Part shown: positions 34,914-43,766 of the stretch, one piece after another
How positions within the stretch are numbered: position 1 is the first letter of the stretch
How the letters are laid out: every line of letters starts with the position of its first letter
NCBI RefSeq assembly: GCF_023078275.1
Contig: NC_062976.1
Coordinates: forward strand, 3,906,001 to 3,970,000
Source of the DNA: Leguminivora glycinivorella
Lineage: Eukaryota; Arthropoda; Insecta; Lepidoptera; Tortricidae
DNA: 64,000 nucleotides
Direction: 5' to 3'
The notes under the pieces: model-generated
The model's input: the letters and a program-made list of their open reading frames with translations, nothing else
What the model was told of the DNA's origin: nothing
Database searches by the model: none
Translations under genes and position numbers: made by a program

Positions 34914-35997
34914 CACCAACTTAACTACTATCTAGCCTTTATAGACTTCAGTAAGGCATTTGACTCCCTCATACATGAGAAGATATGGGAAGCCATGAGA
35001 ACACAAGGCGTCGAGCACAAATACATTCGCCTGATCAGAAATGTTTATAACAACAGCACTTCGTGTATTCAACTGGAAAAGAAAGGTGACATATTCAGAA
35101 TACAAAAAGGTGTGAGGCAAGGAGATCCTCTATCCGGTGTTCCGAAATCTAGACTGGCAAAATTACGGCCTCAGCATCAATGGAGTTGCTCTAACACATC
35201 TTAGATTCGCGGACGATATCGTCCTGTTCGCCAAGTCTCCAGAAGAGCTAGATGTCATGATCAATGAACTATCCCAAGAGAGTCTGAAAGTAGGACTAGG
35301 CATGAACCTAGAGAAGACTAAACTAATGACAAATGGAGAAAAACATGTTATTATGGTTGGGGAAAACACCATAGAATATGTAGAAGAATACATCTACTTA
35401 GGACAGATTATATCACCTCATGACGCAATTGAGAAGGAAGTAGAAAGAAGAGCTGTAAACGGATGGAAAAAGTACTGGAGCTTAAAAGAAGTCTTTAAAG
35501 ACAAAAAGCTACACATCTCAACCAAGAGCAAACTCTTCAATACCTGTGTACTACCCGTCCTAATCTATGGAAGTCAAACGTGGCCACTCAAAAGACACTT
35601 AACTTCAAAACTGGAAAGCTGCCAACATTCCATGGAACGAAGTATGCTTGGACTCCGGAGAGCGGACCGTGTTAGAAACTCCTCCATAAGATCAAAAACC
35701 AAAGTACAAGATGTAACAATAAAAATAAAAAGGTTAAAATGGAAATGGGCTGGTCATTTGGTCAGAGGAGGCGAAAAATGGAGTAAAAGTATAACTGAAT
35801 GGTACCCAAGGGGTTGGATACAAAACGAAACGAAAGGGAAACGGAAGGCTGGCTCACAGCTAAAAAGATGGGATGATGACATTCGCTTAGTCGCCGGAGT
35901 AACCTGGAACAGAGTAGATGATAAGAAAGAGAGATATATTAGAATACTAAAACTATATCCATCTGAAATGTGCTGAGGAAGAGGCTCATATAATAAA
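34914..35997 (+). mobile_element. 5'-truncated RTE-type reverse transcriptase fragment
   Basis: The sequence enters in the RT palm: AFIDFSKAFDS (catalytic motif A), then VRQGDPLS at about 35113-35137. The frame then shifts, because a short stretch just after GDPLS is missing, and continues from 35137 with LRFADDIVLFA (motif C, FADD), the LGQII thumb region and the basic C-terminal region ending at TGA 35974. It reads KWKWAGHLVR and WPLKRHLTSK, which I associate with the RTE-type RT common in Lepidoptera. Only 21 bp of 3' UTR follow, ending TAATAAA, as expected for RTE. It is flanked by an 11-bp duplication and lies inside another repeat, so it is a dead-on-arrival copy. Confidence 0.9.
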
Positions 35998-36008
35998 TAT
36001 TCATTTTT
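35998..36008. repeat. Right target-site duplication of the RTE fragment
   Basis: TATTCATTTTT, identical to 34903-34913. Confidence 0.85.
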
Positions 36009-36211
36009 AGATACCTATCCAACAATATATCACACGTTGGGGTTGGAATGAAAAAAAATATCAGCCCCCACTTTACATGTATGGGGGGGGGAGGTACCCT
36101 AATAAAACATTTTTTTCCATTTTTTATTTTTGCACTTTGTTGGAGTGATTGATATACATATTGGTACCAAATTTTAGCTTTCTAGTGCTAACGGTTACTG
36201 AGATTATCCGC

Positions 36212-36280
36212 GGACAGACGGACGGACGGACGGACGGACGGACGGACGGACGGACGGACGGACGGACGGACAGACAGACA
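36212..36280. repeat. (GGAC)n microsatellite
   Basis: About fourteen GGAC units followed by GACA units. It is an internal part of the GGAC-rich repeat and much longer here than in the copies at 38464-38508 and 52549-52586. Confidence 0.9.
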
Positions 36281-36285
36281 GACAT

Positions 36286-36373
36286 AAATAAATAAATAAA
36301 TATTATAGGACATTATTACACAGATTGACTGAGTTCCACGGTAAGCTTAAGAAGGCTTGTGTTGTGGGTACAT
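36286..36373 (-). mobile_element. SINE/retroposon tail inserted in the GGAC-rich repeat
   Basis: (AAAT)n, then TTATAGGACATTATTACACA, then GAAGGCTTGTGTTGTGG, the same as 19930-20025. It splits GACAGACAT|GGCGAAAC with ACAT on each side, so it is a separate insertion. Confidence 0.7.
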
Positions 36374-36413
36374 GGCGAAACTATAAGGGTTCCTAGTTGA
36401 CTACGGAACCCTA

Positions 36414-36640
36414 AAAAGGTACGGTGGCCTAGATGGCATTACACCTTTGGTACGCTCAGCTAGATGGCGCTAATATTATTATTTGACATTTTAAAACATA
36501 TCAAGATAAGAATATGGGCCAAATTGTCAAAACTGAGGTTCAAAAGTTTTAAGCCTGTGTCAAGACATGGCAGTGTATGCACTGTGATAACACATTTTAC
36601 TTCGACAGTAACTCTCTATAATACTCGATCCTCTTTGGTA
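36414..36640 (-). repeat. Same repeat, copy 3 (main part of an interrupted copy)
   Basis: Reverse complement of 26633-26850. Its missing end is found 1.8 kb upstream at 34571-34632, so it has been split by an insertion. Confidence 0.75.
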
Positions 36641-36894
36641 ATTTTTTGGTGGTCAAAATATTCTTCAAACGGCGCTATCATAATTTCTTCTGACAATAAC
36701 TAGAACAAATATATATACTCTGACAAATTCTCATTTTCCCCGGATCTTTGTCCAGTATTCCAGCCCTCTAAGGCAAATCTCATCATGGAACAAAACTTGA
36801 GACCATCTTTGCAAACCTTTGACATCCCAATTTTCGATATGGGACTGTTGAGATAGCGATAAATATTTATTTCGTTTATTTCGTTAACCGTAAT

Positions 36895-36960
36895 GACTAT
36901 AGAGACGCCGGTTCGATTCCTGTTTCATGCGCCCCAGCTCAACGGGTATCGTCAGTTTTG
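36895..36960 (+). other. B-box-like sequence, no tRNA
   Basis: GGTTCGATTCC at about 36912 fits a Pol III B box, but no acceptor stem or A box can be folded around it. Probably the remains of a SINE. Confidence 0.3.
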
Positions 36961-37025
36961 ATCTGACGTCTATTTCGGTTTGTAATTTAAGTATGCGTTA
37001 GTGTGGCTGCATGAGTACTTCAAAT

Positions 37026-37168
37026 AGTATTTTATACAATCGTGATATAATAGGTACAAAGCTTTTCAGTCGAGTACCATGTTTAGGCCACGAAGCTTGC
37101 TGAGTGGCCTAATAGTACGGTACGAGAGTGAAAAGCTTAATTATATCACTATTGTATAAAATATTTTT
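37026..37168. mobile_element. Foldback MITE with about 60-bp arms
   Basis: AGTATTTTATACAAT, AAAGCTTTTCA and TAGGCCACGAAGC on the left pair with TGAGTGGCCTA, TGAAAAGCTT and ATTGTATAAAATATT on the right. Confidence 0.78.
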
Positions 37169-38423
37169 TCTACGAGTCATCATCTTCATCATCAATGGAC
37201 GGAAATATCATCATTCATGCAAGTTAAAATTAATGTTAATAGAGTCGTTCACCGTTGTATCAACATCGAATTACCTAGCAACCAATTGTTTGTAATAACC
37301 GTCTCTGATTGGCCGATAACGCGACAGATAAAAAAAAATGTGTTTCAGATGCAGGAAAATTTGCCAGGTATCGCAAATTAGTATAGAAATTGTATGAAGT
37401 TCTATTTTTGAAATTATTACAGTTAACTAAAGTCAACTATAATGAGCTTATTATAATTGAGTCGGAACTGCCATAGAGTATCCAACACTGAAAAGTTAGC
37501 ACTTATAGTTTAGTCTGTGGTGGCTTAATTGACAGATTACAGTCGACAAGTAGAAAAAACACAATTCAGAATTCTTACCTATTTCATATTTCACTTATTT
37601 GTAAAAAAACTACTCTTATGTAATGAAAATAAAATTACGGGTATTTTGGGTGTCTCAACCAAACCACAAAATACCTGACGTTAAAACAACTACGATGGCA
37701 AAAATGACGTAGACTCTAAGTTGATCTGGAGTTTAGGCATCCGTTACTTTGATTATTTACAATCAGACGGGCAGTATGCTTATTTACCACGTATGTAGTA
37801 TTAAAACAACCGCTTACTCTTCCATTTTATACCAGACCAAGGATTCCACGGCATAAGGAAACTTAAATTCGAAATCTTTGAGATTCAAATCGGCACAAAT
37901 TCAGTTAAGAGGAGAGCTCGCTAAAGGATTTCGGGATGAAGACTGCATTCGGTTGCATGCTACTGTAGAGAGTGTACAGTATCTATTCTCTGTAGGTACT
38001 TTTAGGTATTTAAAAGTAAAAAAATAACTTGCACACTTTCGGGTACTTACAACAGTTTTTGATTAACCAACGAAATACAAAACGAATACAAAAGGAAAAC
38101 AACCCGAAATACAAAAGGTCCTATCGAGTCCGAAACACTACGCTGCTAACTTCAGTACATATATAAATTCAGGTTTCCTAATTGATTGATTCAACAACCA
38201 ACACCGCTGAGCCGAAACTACGAAAGCTAGAAAATCGAAATTTGTATAGATTGCATTAACAAAATTTCGAAGAGATAAGAATCGATTATGAAAATTTACA
38301 CCCCTAGTAGAGGGAAAAAGGGGGTGAAAGTTTGTAGCGGGATCAATTTGTTTTTTTTTTAATTAGGAAAATTTTAGTTAGGAACTTGAAATTAGAGAAT
38401 AGTTTAACAGTGATTTCTGTTTT
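37169..38423. other. No feature seen
   Basis: AT-rich, 1.25 kb, no frame or repeat recognised. Confidence 0.55.
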
Positions 38424-38757
38424 TTAGGGTTCCGTAGTCAACTAGGAACTCTTATAGTTTCGCCATGTCTGTCTGTCCATCCGTCCGTCCGTCCGTCCGT
38501 CCGTCCGCGGATAATCTCAGTAATCGTAAGCACTAGAAAGCTGAAATTTAGTAACAATATGTATATCAATCACGTCAACAAAGTGCAAAAATGAAAAATG
38601 GAAAAAAATGTTTTATTAGTGTAAAGTGTAAAGTGGGGGCTGATTTTTTTTTCATTCCAACCCCAACGTGTGATATATTTTTGGATAGGTATTTAAAAAT
38701 GAATAAGGGTTTACTAAGATCGTTTTTTGATAATATTAATATTTTCGGAAATTATCA
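38424..38757 (+). mobile_element. GGAC-rich repeat, truncated copy
   Basis: Starts AGGGTTCCGTAGTCAACTAG, has (CCGT)n at 38480-38508, and ends abruptly near 38757 where a tandem array begins. The second half of the repeat is missing. Confidence 0.75.
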
Positions 38758-39450
38758 CAGTTATACTGACTTTCATATTTTTATAAGAACAGCATGCACT
38801 TACGTCCAGAACAGTGACATTTGGTGCATTGGAACTGCTCATGATGTGTCACTTTTTAACCGTCGCCTCAAATCTGAGAGATTTGAGGCGAGGTTCTCAA
38901 TTCGTCTGTATGTTTATTTATTTTTTTCATTTTTTTATGTTTGTTCCTCGATATCTCCGTTGTTACTGGACCGATTAAAAAAAAAAATTGAATGTATATG
39001 AATACAGATTGGTCCCATTTTTCTCAGAACCCAGTTCTGATGATGGGATCCTGGAGTAATCGAGGGAACTCCTCGAATCTGAAAGGCATACGTATGGTGA
39101 TTTTTGTGTTTTTAAAGGAACAGCATGCATTTAGGTACGGAACAGTGACATTTGGTGCAGTGGAACTGCTGATGATGGCCAGAACGGAACTTCTCAAATC
39201 TGAACGGCACGCTTATAGTGACTTTGGTATTTTTATAAGAACAGCATGCACTTTCGTCCAGAACAGTGACATTTGGTGCAGTGGAACTGCTGATGATGGT
39301 CAGATCAGAACCGATCTTCTCAAATCTGAACGGAACACTTATAGTGACTTTGGTATTCTTATAAGAACATCATGCACTTACGTCCAGTCTCTCAGTTGGT
39401 ATTTTTGTAAGAAAAGCATGCATTTAAGTTCAGAACAGTGACATTTATTT
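38758..39450 (+). repeat. Tandem array B, period about 120-126 bp
   Basis: Units share AGAACAGCATGCACTTACGT, CAGAACAGTGACATTTGGTG, CAGTGGAACTGCTGATGATG and TTCTCAAATCTGAACGG. Units are at about 39020, 39137, 39259 and 39385, and a detached one at 38758-38855 is separated by an insert with a GAGGCG hairpin (CGCCTCAAATCTGAGAGATT). Confidence 0.78.
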
Positions 39451-39717
39451 AGTTATGTTTGTTAAGCATAATTATTGAGTTTTCAAGTCAAAGTTTGTCA
39501 AGCTTTGATTTCTTATAATCGGATTCATGAGGAATTGAGAAACTCTCAAACCTTAGCGTTATACGTATATTGATTTGTGTTGCCATCAAATAATTAAAGC
39601 ATTAAAAGCAGTTTTAAAAAATACCTACACATTTCTACATAATCCAACATTCGCAAGTAGCTTTCACCACAACCCGAAAGGCGGCGGTTTTTTTTTCTTA
39701 AAAAATATTAAACGTTT

Positions 39718-39960
39718 TTTTATGGGATAGGAGGCAAACGAGCAGATAGGCTGCCTGATGGTAAGCGATCACTGCCGCCCATGGACACCAGAAGCACCAG
39801 AAGTGTTGGAGGTGCGTTGCCGGCCTTTAAGATGGATGTACGCTCTTTTCTTGAAGGTTTGATGGTCGCATTGGTCCGGAAATACCGCTGGCGACAATTC
39901 ATTCCACAGTTTAACTGTGCATGACGTGACCAAATTTGCAAAACGTTGCGTCTTAGAAAC
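39718..39960 (-). mobile_element. CR1-like LINE C-terminus, degenerate
   Basis: On the minus strand, with frame breaks, it reads VKLWNELSPAVFP, then TFKKRAYIHLKGRQRTSNTS and a region rich in Pro and Ser, ending at the block CCTGATGG. Shorter copies of the same terminus occur at 55912-56075 and 25795-25905. Confidence 0.6.
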
Positions 39961-39984
39961 ATTTTAAAGGGTGAAAATCAAAAT

Positions 39985-40921
39985 ATGTACACCGTGTCCA
40001 ATAAGTTTGAATACAGCACAAATAGCCAATAAAACAAAATGAACAAATAGTTACTACATTATTATTATATTTTATGAATGGCACTCTTATTTACTACATT
40101 CACAACAAATGTTTTGGAATAACTCCAGCATTAACTTGTTTACCAGCCTCAAACGCTTCTCAAACGGATCACACGCGGCACGCACCGTTTTCTTCACATT
40201 TCATCCCAAATACTCTCAATAATCTTTTTGAAATGATCTAGGTTTATGATTTTATAAAAATTTAGTCTTCAAAGCATGTATGACCATACAAAGTAGTCTA
40301 ATACGCCTAAACCTGGAGGCCTGGGTGGCCACTCATGTTTCGGATAAAAAACTGCCAAATTAGTCTGAAACTACGCTAGAATACCATTTGCCGAATGTGC
40401 TGGAGGTGCGTCTTGTTGGGACACATGATACTCATTCCCAAGCATCCTTTTTAACTTTAAGGCATTTTTTTCTCCAAAACCTTGGTTTTAAAGAAAAAAA
40501 CGTTGATTTTAACGCTTTTATCTGTAAGTACTGAAGGTAGTTTACCTCGCTTACATACTGCATCCCACACCTGGGCCGATGGTGAGCTCTGGAACCTAGG
40601 CACATTTTTCTAGTTGCCCGGAATGTTATCTATCCTCGGTACCCATAATACTTTATTTTGGACACGTGGCGTCTGTTTTATCACATACAGATTCTGCTTA
40701 TAAAAAATAACTCGTCACCTGCGTGCCGAGCAAGTATTTTGTTGGCACTTTACCTCTTTGTTTTTCTTAGACACTTCGGAAATTTCAAGAACTTTGTGCT
40801 TGTATTTTATTAAAAGGAATATACTCTTCAGTTTAAATAAGAATTTGATGGCCTGTGATCCCTATATCTTTAGAACTGAGGTAAAATGTGAGTATTCGGA
40901 CTTATTGGACACGGTGTACAT
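39985..40921 (-). mobile_element. Degenerate mariner/Tc1-like transposon
   Basis: The two ends are inverted over 30 bp with 28 matches (start ATGTACACCGTGTCCAATAA). On the minus strand the middle reads HVSQQDAPPAHSANG and then WPPRPPGLGVLDYFVW. These correspond to the QQDGAPAH and WPPxSPDLNPLDYFxW blocks around the last two catalytic Asp of the IS630-Tc1-mariner transposases. Several stops interrupt it, and the N-terminal half is missing or unreadable: at 937 bp it is shorter than a full element. The flank is TA-like on the left only. Inactive relic. Confidence 0.75.
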
Positions 40922-41225
40922 GTTCGTTCTAAAAGTAGCTGATCAAGCATCGTCGGTTTGGAAAGCCTGCGGTAAAATTTTTGCTCATTACTATACATAT
41001 TCGATTTAAAGGGTTTTGAGATTTAGGAAATAAAACAACGCTTCATTAGATTTAATTTAATAGCATTATGTAATTATAATCTCAATGTAAGTGCAAGCAG
41101 TCTTATTTACAATAAACTTAAAAGCGGAAACAAATATATGCAGAAAGAAAAAAAGAAGCTGTCAATACTGAATCCCCTAGGGTGGCTATGTATGAATAGC
41201 ACAGAAAAGTATTAAAATAAAATAA

Positions 41226-41556
41226 AAACTGGCCAAAAGCGTGTCGGGCCACGCTCAGTGTAGGGTTCCGTAGTTTTCCGTATTTTTCTCAAAAACTAAC
41301 CTATAAAGTTCAAAACAAATTTTCAAAGAAAGTCTTTGTAAAGTTCTACTTTTGTGATTTTTTTCATATTTTTAAACATATGGTTCAAAAGTTATAGCGA
41401 TTATTTCCGAAAATATGAAAATTATCAAAAATCGATCTTAGTAAAACCTAATTCATTTTTAAATGCCTATCTAACAATATATCACACGTTGGGGTTGAAA
41501 TGAAAAAAAATATCTGCCCCCTCTTTACATGTAGGGGTACCCTAATAAAACATTTA
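41226..41556 (-). mobile_element. GGAC-rich repeat, second truncated copy
   Basis: Starts AAACTGGCCAAAAGCGTGTC and ends at CCCTAATAAAACATTT. The GGAC array end is missing. A 120-bp tandem array follows within 30 bp. Confidence 0.75.
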
Positions 41557-41579
41557 TTATTATTAACGACCTTCCACAT

Positions 41580-42270
41580 ATTTATAATGAGCCCAAACAT
41601 GATGGGGTTATGATGAGGAGAATAGCAGTTCTGTTGACCACCTCCTGACTCCATCATGAGAACTTGGACCTCGTCTAGTTCGATGGTGCTCGTCAGCCCA
41701 AATCTAATGAGCCCGAACATGATGGGATTATGATGAGGAGAATAGCAGTTCTGTTGGCCACCTCCTGACTCCATCATGAGACCCTGGACCTAATCTAGTT
41801 CGATGGTGCTCGTCAGCCCAAATCTAATGAGCCCAAACATGATGGGGTTATGATGAGGAGAATAGCAGTTCTGTTGACCACCTCCTGACTCCATCATGAG
41901 ACCTTGGACCTCATCTAGTTCGATGGTGCTCGTCAGCCCAAATCTAATGAGCCCGAACATGATGGGGTTATGATGAGGAGAATAGCAGTTCTGTTGGCCA
42001 CCTCCTGACCCCGTCATGAGACCTTGGACCTCATCTAGTTCGATGGTGCTCGTCAGCCCAAATCTAATGAGCCCAAACATGATGGGGTTATGATGAGGAG
42101 AATAGCAGTTCTGTTGACCACCTCCTGACTCCATCATGAGACCTTGGACCTCATCTAGATCGATGGTGCTCATCAGCCCAAATCTAATGAGCCCAAACAT
42201 GGTGGAGTTATGATAAGTAGAATAGCAGTTCTGTTGAACATCTCCTGCCTGACTCCATCATCATGAGAAC
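41580..42270. repeat. Tandem array C, exact 120-bp period, six units
   Basis: Units begin at about 41587, 41707, 41827, 41947, 42067 and 42187 (GATGGGGTTATGATGAGGAG, ATAGCAGTTCTGTTGACCAC, CTCCTGACTCCATCATGAGA, GTTCGATGGTGCTCGTCAGC). They are highly similar. On the minus strand they are open for 136 codons as 40-residue repeats, but there is no start context, composition or partner to support a real protein. Confidence 0.88.
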
Positions 42271-42689
42271 CAGAACCTCATCCTGGTCCCAAAATATAAT
42301 AATAATTCAAACTCTCAACAAACTTCACGTATAACTTAAAATCCAAAATCATATGAAAAGCATGTCGAATGCTAAAATTGCATAAGGTGTAAAAAGGATC
42401 AAGATTTGTTTAGTCGCAGTTTACGGCACTTCTCGGAACTATCGAGCTGCTTACGAAAGCTAGGTGCGCCGGACGATCAAACGCAGGTCCGTTGTCTTCG
42501 AGCGCTCGGCGCAGACTGAGCGGGCTCGCGTTAGCACAGTGTCTTTTATTCGAATGTTAGGTGTTTTAAAAACATATCTATCGACAGAAAGGTATGTCTT
42601 ATATGTATGATTTTTTTCTTATAGGTCAATAAGAAGTTCTAGTTTAGGATAAATTTATAGTTTCTTTATAATTTTGAATGAAAAAGGTT
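42271..42689. other. No gene seen
   Basis: A GC patch at 42440-42540 (GAGCGCTCGGCGCAGACTGA) is unexplained. Confidence 0.5.
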
Positions 42690-42800
42690 CACGCCTTTCT
42701 GAAGAACTGGCCGAAGGAAACGGAGAATCGGGAGTAATGGAGAGCCAGGAGAGAGGCCTTTGCCCAGCAGTGGGACACTTAAATTGGCTAACAAAAATAA
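42690..42800 (+). mobile_element. RTE-type LINE 3' end, short fragment
   Basis: WRARREAFAQQWDT can be read across 42738-42780 with an upstream frame break. It is the same terminal motif as at 2820-2850, followed by an A-rich tail with AATAAATAAA. Confidence 0.65.
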
Positions 42801-42944
42801 ATAAAAAAAACGAAATACAAAACCAAGCGGATTTGTCACTGAGTGACCTATTTTCAACCTCCTTATTTGGTCAGACTACATGACCATTTAATTTAGCCTC
42901 AACTGATTTAGGGAAGCCTTTTCGGTGCAGATTTTATTTTTTAT

Positions 42945-43068
42945 TTAAATACCTAATGATAGACCGCCTGTTGTCTGCCTCTATTTATAATCATTTGTTT
43001 TGTCTCCACTGTATCTTTTAATGAGGTATGCTAATAAAGAGTATTCTATCGATCTATCTATCTATCCC
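42945..43068 (+). repeat. Retroposon 3' tail with (TATC)n
   Basis: Contains AGACCGCCTGTTGTCTGCC, TTTGTTTTGTCTCCACTG and AATAAAGAGTATTCTATC, followed by (TATC)n. The same tail, reversed, is at 2097-2190. Confidence 0.55.
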
Positions 43069-43711
43069 CCTTATTCATAAACGCTCACTAAAGTTATCAA
43101 GCATATAAAGTTCGTTTGTCCTTTTCTATTTGCCTTTTCCATTTGTTGAAGTTACACCAATACGTCGGAAAGGGACAAACGAACATTATCTACATTCTAA
43201 TAGAAAAGTTTTACTGAATATTATAAGGAGAAACCGGAGCGATAATAGCTATTTATTTGGATGGTGTATTATGAGAGGCATTTAAACACGAATGTTTCAT
43301 AATAAGGTAACACTAGTAGGTATTTTAATGTCTAGTTTTGCACAGATGCATACTTATGTTATGATATGCATTATGATAAAAATCTGTTTGCAGATAGGAC
43401 TTGGTGGCGAGCTTTTGAGTTGGAGACCAAATATCAAATAAGTATGGTAGTAGAATTCGAATTATGACCTTCAAGCTAAATTACACGTGCTAAGCAAAAT
43501 TACACGTGCAAAGTAAAGCCAAGCTTAATAAGCCTTAAGTTTATTACTTGCACATAAATATAGACAAATGTCCTTAATTATGGCAATAAAATATTAATTA
43601 CTACGTTCTGTACAGTTAATGGAATATAATAATTTGAATAGTTTGTCTTAAAGATAACAGAAAACTGTAAAAAAGAAATATGCTAAATATTTTAGGTTGA
43701 CACAAAACTAG
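43069..43711. other. Upstream region of the protease gene
   Basis: AT-rich. TTACACGTGC occurs twice (43480 and 43499) and holds a CACGTG E-box-type core each time, the only candidate regulatory words I noticed. Confidence 0.4.
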
Positions 43712-43719
43712 TATATAAG
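43712..43719 (+). promoter_or_regulatory. TATA box of the cysteine protease gene
   Basis: TATATAAG lies 48 bases before the start ATG at 43767. A start site 25-30 bases downstream of it would fall near 43740-43747 and give a 5' leader of only about 20-27 bases. A strong TATA with a short leader is common for highly or tissue-specifically expressed insect genes; that last point is inference. Confidence 0.55.
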
Positions 43720-43766
43720 ACGAACGCATTTGGTTATTCTTTACATACTTAACTACTTTGATAATC

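Larger units (their letters stand above)
34640..36413 (-). mobile_element. GGAC-rich repeat, full copy interrupted by RTE
   Basis: The left part is 34640-34902 (ACCGGCCAAGAGCGTGTCGG start) and the right part 36009-36413 (ending CTACGGAACCCT), with the RTE fragment between. It contains a (GGAC)n array at 36212-36270. An 88-bp SINE-tail fragment (36286-36373) also interrupts it. The intact form is seen at 52503-53057. Confidence 0.8.

Noticed and set aside
36895..36960. tRNA gene near GGTTCGATTCC
   Set aside because: No cloverleaf can be built.
41790..42200. 136-codon minus-strand frame of 40-residue repeats
   Set aside because: It is the automatic result of a 120-bp unit with one open frame. 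There is no promoter, no splice site and no unique protein part.
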